From Burkholderiales bacterium (lineage in GTDB: Bacteria > Pseudomonadota > Gammaproteobacteria > Burkholderiales > Burkholderiaceae_C): DNA of 64,000 bases. The DNA lies in NCBI GenBank assembly GCA_016703325.1, contig JADJCH010000002.1, forward strand, positions 124,001-188,000. Direction: 5' to 3'. The notes below the pieces were generated by a model. The model had not been told where the DNA came from and did not search any database. It saw nothing but the letters and a program-made list of their open reading frames with translations. Both the position numbers and the translations under genes were made by a program. Shown here one piece after another: positions 18,145 to 29,925 of the stretch. Position 1 is the first letter of the stretch; every line of letters starts with the position of its first letter.

Positions 18145-18297
18145 TCAGAGGCCGGCCAGTTGCTGGATCTCGTGGGCGAGCAGGCGCTCCCACTTGGCGA
18201 AGTAGGCGCGGATGGCCTGGGCCTTGTCGGCCAGGGGATCCTTGCTGCGTTCCATGTTCTTGATCAGGAACTGCGTTCCGAGGTGCTGCGTCTGCAT
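18145..18297 (-). CDS. Possible small protein upstream of FIST-like gene
   Basis: A 50-residue frame starts MQTQHLGTQFLIKNMERS and ends in an amphipathic helix-like EKWER/AHEIQQLAGL stretch. It lies 14 bases upstream of the FIST-like gene on the same strand, so the two could be one operon. No good ribosome-binding site precedes this ATG or the alternative at 18255. It may be a real small partner protein or chance. No family was recognised. Confidence 0.35.
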   Translation of the reverse strand: MQTQHLGTQFLIKNMERSKDPLADKAQAIRAYFAKWERLLAHEIQQLAGL

Positions 18298-18877
18298 GCG
18301 TGACAACGACCCGCTGGCCAGGCGCTGCCAGCAGGGGTGGGTTGGAGAAGGGATGGCCATGGAGGTGGAAATCAGGAGGCTGGTCGAGTCGAACGCCCTC
18401 ACCCGTCTGGGCACGGCGGCCGGCGGTCGCGGTCTGCGTCGACGCTGCTGCGCCATTCATGATGAGACCGTGGTCGAATTGCAGCATTGCTGCGTCGCCT
18501 GGATCGCAGAAAAGCGCCGGGAGTTCGCCCCATCTCTGGGTTGCTCAGGGGTGACGAAGCCTCCGTCGGTCTTGAGTACATGGAGCGCGTCGAGCTTCCG
18601 CGGGCCGCCTCGGCGCGCCAACCTGCGGCAGCGCAGCGCCTGGCCACCAGCGGCTGCAGTCTGGGCGTCCTCGAGCAATTCCCGGGTGCAGGCACCATGA
18701 GGACGTGGTCGCCCACCAACGGGTCGCTGTGGGTGACCGAGTCGTCGAACTTCCAGTCGCCCCAGTTCTCCGAGGCAAATCCGGCATTGCTCGGGAAGGG
18801 CCTGTACAGCGCCTGGCCGCGGCTCGTGCGCGCGCCGGCCCCGCGCAGGCGGGGCCGAAACTCATCGGCATCGCGCT
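18298..18877 (-). pseudogene. Degraded region with coding-like remnants
   Basis: This 580-bp gap has no intact gene, but the minus strand holds protein-like stretches in two different frames. Between about 18690 and 18835 one frame reads ALYRPFPSNAGFASENWGDW followed by KFDDSVTHSDPLVGDHVLMV. Just downstream (18540-18680) the neighbouring frame reads PRKLDALHVLKTDGGFVTPE. The switch of frame and the lack of a start or a long uninterrupted frame suggest a decayed gene of about 110-150 codons. The parent family was not recognised. Confidence 0.35.
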
Positions 18878-20809
18878 TCAGTCGGCGCGGCTGCGGATCA
18901 CCACCCGACCGCGCTGCACCACCGAGCCCTCGCGCAGCGTGCCCGCCAGCGACGGGTTGAGTTGGTTGTCATAGTCCACCACGGTCGCGCCGTTGCGGTC
19001 GGTATGCCAGATGCGCAGACGCAGGCGGTCGCGACCCCTGCCGCCGGGCAGGTCGCCGTCGATGGCGGTGACGCTGAACTGGTAGCCCTCCACGCCGTTG
19101 AGCCGGCCGGTGCCGCTGTAATGGGCGCGCTGGCCGTTGAGGGTGACGGGGCCCTGTGTCTGGCCGCGGAAATGCAGCTCGGCCCCGTGAAGCTGGAACA
19201 GCGTGCGGCCGGGTGGACGGCTCTCGCCCGCGACGTAACGGCTCACGAAGGCGAAGCGTGCCCGACCGCCTTCGGTGGGGTCGGACTTCACTGCGCCCAG
19301 AGGAGAGCGCAACCAGCCGGAGCCGGTCACGAAGCCGCGGCTGGCGTCGTAGACCGTCACCTGCCGACTGCTGGCGGCCTTCTGGCCGCTGCTGTCGGTG
19401 ATGGTCAGCGTCACGTTGTAGACCCCCGCTGCAGCGAAACTGTGGGTGGCGCTGACGCTGCCGGTGCCCGCAGATTCACTGACGGCGCCGACACTGTTCG
19501 GGGAGCCATCGCCCCAGGACCACAGGGCAGTGTGGATGTCGCCGCTGTCGGGATCGGTGAACGATGCCGAGAAACCGGCGCTGCGCCCGGCCGCCAGCGG
19601 GTCGTCGACCAGCACCTCGCCCACCACCGGTGCGGTGGCCGTCGGAGACAGCAGCAGCGCCCCGGAGGCAATCATCACACCGCTGTCGGAGATGGCCCTC
19701 ACCGGCGTGGTCTCCAGATCCGCCGGCAGGTTCTGGATCCAGGTGTCGACATCCTGCATCCCCCGTGCCGCTGTCCAGACGAAACCGTGTTCCAGGCTGT
19801 CGCTGCCCAGGGAGCGCCCCACCACCGTGCCGTAGCGATTGATGTCGTAGGCATAGGTGTAAGCCGCAGTGCCGGCCAGGGCGCCAAGGTCCGTCATGCC
19901 CGCTGCCGCGGTCCAGACAAAGGCGCGGTCCACACCATCGCTGCGGGTGAAGCTGCCCAGGACGCCGCCGCTGGCGTTGATCCGGAAGGCCAACGCAGCC
20001 GTGCCGCCGAAAACGCCGAGATCCGTCATGCCGCTGCTGCGATGCCACACATAGCTGCGGGAGACGCCCTGCGGGTCTGTCCAGCTCCCCACCGCCTGGC
20101 CGGCATCGTTCAGGTCGGCCACCGCCGTCAGGACGCCGGTGGCGGGATTGATCTCGGCCTTGGTTCCGTCGGGTGACCATACAAAGGCCGCAGACAGGCC
20201 ATCGCTGCGGGTGGACGTCACTGCCACCTGGCCAAAGGCGTTGATCGCGTTGGGCATGGCATAGGCCCCACCCAGCGTGCCCAGATCGATCATGCCTGTG
20301 CCGGCCGACCAGAAAAAGGCATGGACCTGCACGTCGCCGTGGGTGCGTGACCATCCAGTGACCTGGCCGGCGGCATTGACATCCAGGGCCACCGATTCAC
20401 TGCCACCCAGAGTGCCGAGGTAGACCATCCCGCCGCTGCGTGTCCAGAGGAAGGCGCGGTGAGGCCAGTGGTCGCCGGCCAGGGTCGATGCGCCGACAAC
20501 ATGCCCTGCATCGCTCACGGCTTCCAGCCGGGTGCAGCCGCCACCGAGCGAGCCGATGTCCACGCTTGAGCTGCCATCGAAGAAGCTGCCACGAGGGCAG
20601 GGCAACCCCGAAGACGAAAACAGCCCCTCGTTGTAGCCGACCTGACCCAGGCTGTTGACCGCCTTGTAGGCGGGCACGCTGGCGCCGCTGCCCAGCGTCT
20701 GTGCCCGATGCGTCTGAGCCTGCACGGCCGCCATGGCCGATAGGGCCGCCAGCCCGGTGACAGCCAATGTGCGCCACATGCGGTGGCACGACAAGAATGC
20801 GGGAAGCAT
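18878..20809 (-). CDS. Secreted HAF-repeat protein with PKD domain
   Basis: This exported protein of 643 residues has a signal peptide (residues 1-31, MWRTLAVTGLAALSAMAAVQA then QT). Residues 60-370 hold at least six HAF-type repeats, each built around an AF(V/L)W core, a G-M-D-L-G turn and a G-x-A-x-x-I/D-N segment (for example HAFFWSAGTGMIDLGTLGG). A PKD domain follows at about 410-490, with the WSWGDGSPNS and HSFAAAGVYNVTLTI hallmarks. The C-terminal 140 residues resemble post-Ig 'x-x-R-L-R-I-W' modules seen in secreted proteins. The ATG follows GGAGG. The repeats suggest a beta-propeller; the ligand is unknown. Confidence 0.85.
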   Translation of the reverse strand: MLPAFLSCHRMWRTLAVTGLAALSAMAAVQAQTHRAQTLGSGASVPAYKAVNSLGQVGYNEGLFSSSGLPCPRGSFFDGSSSVDIGSLGGGCTRLEAVSDAGHVVGASTLAGDHWPHRAFLWTRSGGMVYLGTLGGSESVALDVNAAGQVTGWSRTHGDVQVHAFFWSAGTGMIDLGTLGGAYAMPNAINAFGQVAVTSTRSDGLSAAFVWSPDGTKAEINPATGVLTAVADLNDAGQAVGSWTDPQGVSRSYVWHRSSGMTDLGVFGGTAALAFRINASGGVLGSFTRSDGVDRAFVWTAAAGMTDLGALAGTAAYTYAYDINRYGTVVGRSLGSDSLEHGFVWTAARGMQDVDTWIQNLPADLETTPVRAISDSGVMIASGALLLSPTATAPVVGEVLVDDPLAAGRSAGFSASFTDPDSGDIHTALWSWGDGSPNSVGAVSESAGTGSVSATHSFAAAGVYNVTLTITDSSGQKAASSRQVTVYDASRGFVTGSGWLRSPLGAVKSDPTEGGRARFAFVSRYVAGESRPPGRTLFQLHGAELHFRGQTQGPVTLNGQRAHYSGTGRLNGVEGYQFSVTAIDGDLPGGRGRDRLRLRIWHTDRNGATVVDYDNQLNPSLAGTLREGSVVQRGRVVIRSRAD

Positions 20810-21191
20810 GAAATCCTCCGAAGTGCTGCGCGCAGGCTGGTCCGGTGTCGCCGATCGACCCGGTTCTCATGCCCGCACACGGAGCGCTCACCCCAGACCC
20901 CCTGCTGCTCTTGGCTGCGATGCGCCTTCCTGTCGAGGGTGCTCTTCTGCATAGGATGGTGTCAATGTGAAACTTATGTCTTTAAATGATTCTCGACGGG
21001 GCGTCCGTTGGTAACAACGCCGGCCAGGGCCGCTGACGCGAGCACCGCTGCGATGTTCCAATGCGTAGAAAGCGCGTGGGCGCCGGTGCGGGGCTGGCGG
21101 AAAACCAGCGTCCTGCCTGGCGTTGCGGCGCTCCACGTCTCGAAGTCATCGGGCTGCCGCAGCCGGGATGGGGCACACTGGGGAAAGCGGC
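20810..21191. other. Divergent intergenic region
   Basis: This 382-bp region separates the minus-strand HAF-repeat gene from the plus-strand GGDEF-EAL gene. It contains an AT-rich stretch at about 20945-20995 that stands out against the high-GC surroundings and probably holds promoters for one or both genes. I could not fit a confident -35/-10 pair. No gene or RNA was recognised. Confidence 0.4.
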
Positions 21192-23612
21192 ATGAGCCTG
21201 CGGGCAAGAATTCTCTCTTTGGTTCTGGGCGCGGCGTTGTTGCCGGTTTTGGCCCTGATCGGCCTGCTGCTCGAGCATCGGCAGACCGAGGTCGCCGCGG
21301 CGCGTCAGCGCCTGGGCGCGATGGCGCAGGGATTGGCCGCTGAACTTGAGAACCGCACCTCCGGCACCGCACAGTTGTTGTTTGGCCTGGGCCATGTGCC
21401 GGTGTTGAAGAAGGGGGACCGCCAGGCCTGCTCGGACTTCCTCGCCGACGTACTGAAGGAGCACCCGCAGTACACCGGCCTGCTGACCATCCTGCCCGAC
21501 GGGCAACTGCACTGCGACTCCCTGCGCAGCGGGCGACGGCTCGATCTGAACGACCGGCGCTATTTCGTTCGTGCCCGGTCTTCGACCCGGCATGTGATCG
21601 AGCCCGTGGTCGGTCGCCTCACCGGCAAGCCGGTGCTGCAGATCGCCTATCCCATCCGTGACTCGCAAGGGCGCCTGCTGTCGGTGCTGCTGGCCTCCTT
21701 GAACCTGGACGACTTTGCCGGCACGGCCGTCAGGGGTCTCCCCTACCGGGGCATGAACCTGCAGATCTGGAAGGGCGACGGCAGTCAGGTGATGGACCAA
21801 CCTGGAATGAACTCCGGCCCGCTCCAGGCTCCCAAGGAGATCATTGCCAAGGTGCTGGCGTCGGCGCGGGATGCCGAGACGGTCACGCAGACGGAGCCCA
21901 TGCGCCTGTGGGCATCATCGGCGCCCATCGGTGACGCCTCGGAGCCCATGCGGCTGGTGCTCAGCGTGCCGGAAGAGGAGCTGCTGCGGGCTGCGGATCT
22001 TCTCTTCAGACGCACGCTGGTGGGCGTGCTGTTGCTGTCGCTGATCGTATTCGTCGGCGCTGCATTGCTGGGGGAGTTTGCCGTGCGCAGGCAGGCTGCG
22101 CGCCTGATCAAGGCCATCTCCCGGCTTGATGCAGGGCAGTACGGCGAGACCATCGGTCGGCCGTACCCGCGCGGTGAACTCGGCGAAGTGATGGCTGCGC
22201 TCGACCGGCTGGCCGGCTCGCTGGAAGGCCAGCGCGGCGACATCGATCGCCACACCCGGGCTCTGGAACACCAGGCAAGGTTTGACGGACTGACCGGGCT
22301 GGCCAACCGGGTGATGCTCAGTGACCGGCTGGACCAGTCGCTGATCCACGCCAAGCGTACCCAGCGACAGGTGGCCGTGATCCTGCTCGACCTCGATCGC
22401 TTCAAGACCGTCAACGACAGCCTTGGCCACAGCCAGGGTGATGTGCTGTTGAGAACCGTTGCAGCCCGACTGCAGGCGGCTGTGCGGGAGGGGGATACGG
22501 TCGCGCGGCTCGGGGGCGATGAATTTGTGGTGGTGCTGTCGGATCTGGCCTCGCAGGATGACATCGGGCTCGTAGCGGACAAGCTGCTGAAACACCTGTG
22601 CCAGCCCGTGCAGCTCGGTCACCACGCCCATGCCGTGGGGGCCAGCCTCGGCGCAGCGGTGTACCCACGCGACGGCGACACCAGCGAGGAGTTGCTGAGG
22701 CATGCGGACATCGCGATGTACCGCGCAAAGGCCCACGGAGGCCAGGAGATGGTGTTCTTCACCCCGGACATGAACCGGGACATTCAGGAGCGGCTGAAGC
22801 TGGAGGCCGGCCTGCGGGCCGCGTTGCCGCGCGAGGAGTTGCTGCTGGTGTACCAGCCGATCGTCGACATGCAATCCAAGCGCATCGTGGCGGCGGAGGC
22901 CCTGCTGCGCTGGCAGTGTCCCGATCGGGGCACGGTGATGCCGGGCCAGTTCGTGACGCTGGCGGAAGAGACCGGGTTGATCGAGCCGATCGGAGACTGG
23001 GTGCTGCACGAAGCCTGCCGCCAGGCCCGCCGGTGGCAGGATCGTTGCGGTGTGGCTTTGCCGGTCTCGGTGAATCTGTCGGCCCGGCAGCTGAGGGGCA
23101 GCGGGTTTGAGCTTCGGGTGGCGCGCGCGCTGGAGCAAACCGGTTGCCCCGCCGGATCCCTGTTCCTGGAGGTCACCGAGTCCATGATGATGGACCGGCC
23201 CGCGCAGGCCCTGGAGGTGATGACCCGACTCAAGGCAATGGGAGTGCAGCTGGCCATCGACGACTTCGGCACCGGCTACTCCTCACTGAGCCAGCTCAAG
23301 CGCTTCCCGGTGGGCACCGTCAAGATCGACCGCTCCTTCGTGCAGGACATCGAGCACGATCCGGACGACGCGGGCATCGTCGATGCCATCCTGGCCATGG
23401 CGCGTCGGCTGGGCCTGCGCGTGGTGGCCGAAGGGGTGGAAACCCCCGGCCAGCTGGCGCTGCTGGATTCGATGGGCTGCCACATCGTGCAGGGTTACCT
23501 GCTGGGGCGCCCCTGCAGCCCGGATGCCTTCGAGCAGATGATGCTGGCGGACCTCTTTGCACAAGGCCGCGGACGGGCCGCACCGGATCTTCTCACCTCG
23601 CAGATGGGATGA
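21192..23612 (+). CDS. Membrane GGDEF-EAL protein with periplasmic sensor
   Basis: This inner-membrane c-di-GMP enzyme has 806 residues. A first membrane span lies at residues 5-27, a periplasmic Cache-like domain follows to about 275, and a second span (VGVLLLSLIVFVGAALLG) leads into a HAMP-like linker. The diguanylate cyclase domain has an intact RLGGDEF motif near residue 441 and an RxxD inhibitory site (REGD) five residues before it. The EAL phosphodiesterase domain has AEALLRW near 568, SVNLSARQL, DDFGTGYSSL and VVAEGVET. Both active sites look complete, so the net direction cannot be told. It stands alone, convergent with ppc. Confidence 0.92.
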   Translation: MSLRARILSLVLGAALLPVLALIGLLLEHRQTEVAAARQRLGAMAQGLAAELENRTSGTAQLLFGLGHVPVLKKGDRQACSDFLADVLKEHPQYTGLLTILPDGQLHCDSLRSGRRLDLNDRRYFVRARSSTRHVIEPVVGRLTGKPVLQIAYPIRDSQGRLLSVLLASLNLDDFAGTAVRGLPYRGMNLQIWKGDGSQVMDQPGMNSGPLQAPKEIIAKVLASARDAETVTQTEPMRLWASSAPIGDASEPMRLVLSVPEEELLRAADLLFRRTLVGVLLLSLIVFVGAALLGEFAVRRQAARLIKAISRLDAGQYGETIGRPYPRGELGEVMAALDRLAGSLEGQRGDIDRHTRALEHQARFDGLTGLANRVMLSDRLDQSLIHAKRTQRQVAVILLDLDRFKTVNDSLGHSQGDVLLRTVAARLQAAVREGDTVARLGGDEFVVVLSDLASQDDIGLVADKLLKHLCQPVQLGHHAHAVGASLGAAVYPRDGDTSEELLRHADIAMYRAKAHGGQEMVFFTPDMNRDIQERLKLEAGLRAALPREELLLVYQPIVDMQSKRIVAAEALLRWQCPDRGTVMPGQFVTLAEETGLIEPIGDWVLHEACRQARRWQDRCGVALPVSVNLSARQLRGSGFELRVARALEQTGCPAGSLFLEVTESMMMDRPAQALEVMTRLKAMGVQLAIDDFGTGYSSLSQLKRFPVGTVKIDRSFVQDIEHDPDDAGIVDAILAMARRLGLRVVAEGVETPGQLALLDSMGCHIVQGYLLGRPCSPDAFEQMMLADLFAQGRGRAAPDLLTSQMG

Positions 23613-23651
23613 ACCGGCCGGGAGGCTGGCGTTGACGGACCGGGCTCGGTG

Positions 23652-26591
<2,940 letters not shown>

Positions 26592-26776
26592 TGAAACCTC
26601 GGGGCGAAAACAGAAGAAATTGGGTTACGTGATGTTAGCAGTTTCCCTTGGTCATGCGTGATTGACATGACTTGATCAAGAGATCGGCATTGATGTCCCC
26701 TCCAAAGGGTTCTCCAGGTCAACAGCAGGACGCATGCCGTCTGGAGAGGCGCAAGGGTGGTGGACAATTCCACGCC

Positions 26777-27730
26777 ATGAGTGAAATGCCCACGAACGTT
26801 GTCATCGCCACCCGCGAAAGCCGCCTGGCCCTTTGGCAGGCCCACCATGTCCAGGCCCTGCTGCGTGAACGCTTCGGCTGGTCGGTCGACCTGCTGGGCA
26901 TGACCACGCAGGGCGATCAGATCCTGGATCGTGCGCTGTCCAAGGTGGGCGGCAAGGGCCTGTTCGTGAAGGAACTGGAGGTGGCGCTGGAGGAGGGGCG
27001 GGCGCACTTGGCGGTGCATTCGCTCAAGGACGTGCCGATGGAACTGCCCCAGGGCTTCGAGCTGGCGGCGGTGCTGGAGCGTGAGGATCCGCGCGATGCC
27101 TGGGTGTCGCCCCGGCATGAGCGCTTCGAGGATCTGCCGCAGGGTGCCCGGGTCGGCACGTCCAGCCTGCGCCGGGTGGTGCAGCTGAAGGCGCTGCGCC
27201 CGGATCTGGACGTTCTGCCCCTGCGCGGCAACCTGGACACGCGCCTGCGCAAGCTGGACGAGGGTCAGTACGAAGGCATCGTGCTGGCCGCCGCCGGTCT
27301 CAAGCGCCTGGGCCTGGCCGAACGCATCCGCAGTGTGATCGACCCGATCACCATGTTGCCGGCGGCCGGGCAGGGCGCCCTGGGCATCGAGGTTCGCAGC
27401 GACCAGACGGCGCTGCGCGAGGCCCTGGCCGGACTCACCCATGCACCCACCTGGCTCGCGGTGCACGCTGAGCGGGCGGTGTCCCGAGCCTTGGGCGGCA
27501 GCTGCAGCATGCCCCTGGCAGCCTTTGCCCAATGGCAGGACGGTGAGCTGCAGATCGAGGCTCGCCTGGGCCATCCGCTGGACGCCACGGTCGCCTTGCT
27601 GCGCGCCCAGCGTCGTGCTGCGGTGGGCGACACCACGGCGGCCGAGGCGCTCGGTCGGGCCGTTGCCGACGATCTGCTCGCTCAGGGAGGGCAGGTGCTG
27701 TTGGCCGGGTTGGCGGCACCCCAGGCCTGA
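26777..27730 (+). CDS. hemC: Porphobilinogen deaminase (hydroxymethylbilane synthase)
   Basis: This cytoplasmic enzyme of 317 residues joins four porphobilinogens into hydroxymethylbilane. It has VVIATRESRLALWQA at the start, TQGDQILDRALSKVGGKGLF, the HSLKDVPMELP segment, RRVVQLKALRPDL, and the cofactor-binding cysteine in GGSCSMPLAAFA. The open frame extends upstream, but ATG 26777 gives the standard N-terminus. It is the first gene of a hemC-hemD-hemX-hemY cluster, with hemD 16 bases downstream. Confidence 0.97.
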   Translation: MSEMPTNVVIATRESRLALWQAHHVQALLRERFGWSVDLLGMTTQGDQILDRALSKVGGKGLFVKELEVALEEGRAHLAVHSLKDVPMELPQGFELAAVLEREDPRDAWVSPRHERFEDLPQGARVGTSSLRRVVQLKALRPDLDVLPLRGNLDTRLRKLDEGQYEGIVLAAAGLKRLGLAERIRSVIDPITMLPAAGQGALGIEVRSDQTALREALAGLTHAPTWLAVHAERAVSRALGGSCSMPLAAFAQWQDGELQIEARLGHPLDATVALLRAQRRAAVGDTTAAEALGRAVADDLLAQGGQVLLAGLAAPQA

Positions 27731-27746
27731 ACGGGACGGGTGCGAG

Positions 27747-28556
27747 GTGTCAACGTCTGCGGTCGAGGCGTCTGCCCGTTCGCCCTGCGTGCTGGTCACC
27801 CGGCCGCAGCCGCAGGCGGACGAATGGGTGTGCCGACTGCATCTGCTGGGTCAGCAGGCGGCCGCCCTGCCGCTGCTGGCCATCGAACCCCTGGCGGGCG
27901 ACGATCCGCTGCTCCAGCAGGCCTGGCAGCAGGTGGCCGGTTGCCGTTTGCTGATGTTCGTCAGCCCGAATGCGGTGACGGCCTTCATGGCGGGGCGGCC
28001 AGCGGGCTGGGTCTGGCCGGAGCACCTCCTGGCCGGCGCCACCGGCCCCGGGACGGTGGCGGCGTTGCGGGAGATGGCCGTCCCGGAGCCGGCCATTGCG
28101 GCGCCCCGGCCGGATGCGGCTCAGTTCGATGCGGAAACGCTCTGGGCGCATCGGCTGGAGCGGGAGTCCTGGGTTGGTCAACGTGTGCTGATCGTGCGCG
28201 CCAGCGAAGGACGGGACTGGCTGAGCGAGCGTTTGGCCAGTCAAGGGGCACTGGTTTCCCATGTGGCGGCCTACCGCCGGAGCGCGCCGCGCTGGGGCGA
28301 GGCCGAGCGGTCTCTGCTGCACCGGGTGGTCGAGTACCCGCAGCAGCATGCCTGGCTGCTGAGCAGCTCCGAGGCCATCGGCCATCTGAAGGGTTGCCTG
28401 GACCACCTGGGCGAGGCTGTGTTGTGGGCACCGCTGCAGCAGGTGGCGGCCTGGGCCACCCACCCGCGCATCGCGCAGAACGCTCTCGCCGCCGGTTTTG
28501 CCCAGGTTCATCCCGCGCAGCCCGATCCCGCATGGTTGGTGCAGGCCCTGCGTTGA
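27747..28556 (+). CDS. hemD: Uroporphyrinogen-III synthase
   Basis: This cytoplasmic enzyme of about 269 residues closes hydroxymethylbilane with inversion of ring D. The family is poorly conserved, but the pattern is visible: VLVTRPQPQADEWVCRL near the start, LLMFVSPNAVTAFM, GQRVLIVRASEGRDWL, VSHVAAYRRSAPRW and the closing AWLLSSSEAIGHL. It probably starts at GTG 27747, just after hemC. A longer open frame back to 27441 only shadows hemC. Position between hemC and hemX supports the call. Confidence 0.92.
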   Translation: MSTSAVEASARSPCVLVTRPQPQADEWVCRLHLLGQQAAALPLLAIEPLAGDDPLLQQAWQQVAGCRLLMFVSPNAVTAFMAGRPAGWVWPEHLLAGATGPGTVAALREMAVPEPAIAAPRPDAAQFDAETLWAHRLERESWVGQRVLIVRASEGRDWLSERLASQGALVSHVAAYRRSAPRWGEAERSLLHRVVEYPQQHAWLLSSSEAIGHLKGCLDHLGEAVLWAPLQQVAAWATHPRIAQNALAAGFAQVHPAQPDPAWLVQALR

Positions 28557-28644
28557 GACCTCTCGAGGCGGGTGTGCCGCCGGGTGCGGGCGGGGGGTCG
28601 ATAGAATCGTTTCGCAGTCTTGCCCGCTCACGGACGACGACCCT

Positions 28645-29913
28645 GTGAATTCTTCCCCTGATCCCGCCGATCTTCCCCGCCCGGTGACAGAACCTGCAGC
28701 CGAGGTGGGCGCTGCTGCGGCACCTGTACCGGCGGCGGCGGCGGCCGAGCCGCCTCCGCTGCAGCCTCCTCCTCCGGCGGTCCCCGCGCCGCCAGTGGCT
28801 CCCGCTGCCTCCGGCCCGGCTCCCGCTCCTGCCGTACCGCCGCCGATGGCGGCGCAACCTTTGGTACCGGTGATGGCTGCCATGGCGTCGCCCCACACGC
28901 CCTGGCTGGTGCCTTCATTGGCGGCCGCAGCGGTGCTGTCCGGCGTCGCGATCTGGGTGGCCTGGGACAGTCGTGAGCAGGTGCGCTCACTGGAGCTGGA
29001 GTTGGTGCGGCGTCAGCAAGGCAGCGCCGAGCAGGCCACCGAGGCCCGCACGGCGGCCAAGCAGGCCCAGGAGCTGGCCCGCGACTCGGCAGCGAAGATC
29101 ACACTGCTGGAGGCGCGCCTGACTGAGGTGTCGATGCAGCGCAGCCAGCTCGACGAGCTGATTCAGTCGATGTCGCGCTCCCGCGACGAAAACCTGGTGG
29201 TGGACATCGAAGCGGCCGTGCGGGTGGCACAGCAGCAGGCTGCCCTGAGCGGGAGTGTGGAGCCCCTGGTGTCGGCGCTGCGCACTGCCGACGAGCGGCT
29301 GGCCCGGGTCAATCAGCCCAAACTGGACCGTCTGCGCCGGGCCATTGCCCGGGACCTCGACCGGGTGCGTTCGGCCGGTGTGCCGGACCTGGGCAACCTT
29401 CTGATCAAGCTGGACGAGGCCGTGCGGCTGGTGGACGAGCTGCCGCTGCAGGTCTCGCTCAACCGGCCTGCCCGACCGGTGGTCGCGGCTCCCGTGCCTG
29501 CAGCGTCGGCGGCCAGTTCGGACTGGTGGTCGAGGAGCCTGCGCACGGTGGAAGACTGGGCCACTCCCCTGCAGCGGGCCTGGCAGGAGGTGCAGGGGCT
29601 GGTGCGGGTGACCCGCATCGACCGACCCGAAGCCATGCTGGTAGCGCCTGACCAGGGCTTTTTCCTGCGCGAGAACCTCAAGCTGCGCCTGCTGAATGCC
29701 CGCCTGTCGCTGCTGTCGCGACAGGCAGAAGCTGCGCAGTCCGACTTGCGGGGGGCGCAGCTGGCGCTGCAGACCTACTTCGACGGCAGCTCGCGCAAGA
29801 CCCAGCTGTCGCAAGATCTGCTGCGGCAGGTGCTGACCCAGAGCCGGCAGCTCAACCTGCCGCGACCTGATGACACCCTCGCCGCGGTGATGGCCGTGGT
29901 GGCAGGGCGCTGA
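28645..29913 (+). CDS. hemX: HemX-like membrane protein of the heme cluster
   Basis: This protein of about 422 residues is anchored in the inner membrane. Residues 1-85 are rich in Pro and Ala. One membrane span lies at about 88-108 (LVPSLAAAAVLSGVAIWVAW), followed by a coiled-coil (QVRSLELELVRRQQGSAEQA onward) and a globular C-terminal part with VRVTRIDRPEAMLVAPDQG. Family members are often labelled uroporphyrinogen C-methyltransferase, but the sequence has no methyltransferase motifs, so the role is uncertain. A GTG start at 28645 is likely. It lies 88 bases after hemD and 12 bases before hemY. Confidence 0.88.
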   Translation: MNSSPDPADLPRPVTEPAAEVGAAAAPVPAAAAAEPPPLQPPPPAVPAPPVAPAASGPAPAPAVPPPMAAQPLVPVMAAMASPHTPWLVPSLAAAAVLSGVAIWVAWDSREQVRSLELELVRRQQGSAEQATEARTAAKQAQELARDSAAKITLLEARLTEVSMQRSQLDELIQSMSRSRDENLVVDIEAAVRVAQQQAALSGSVEPLVSALRTADERLARVNQPKLDRLRRAIARDLDRVRSAGVPDLGNLLIKLDEAVRLVDELPLQVSLNRPARPVVAAPVPAASAASSDWWSRSLRTVEDWATPLQRAWQEVQGLVRVTRIDRPEAMLVAPDQGFFLRENLKLRLLNARLSLLSRQAEAAQSDLRGAQLALQTYFDGSSRKTQLSQDLLRQVLTQSRQLNLPRPDDTLAAVMAVVAGR

Positions 29914-29925
29914 GGCGGATCGGAC

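Noticed and set aside
28645..29913. HemX considered as a uroporphyrinogen-III C-methyltransferase.
   Set aside because: No SAM-binding or methyltransferase motif is visible; the name is a common database label for this membrane protein.
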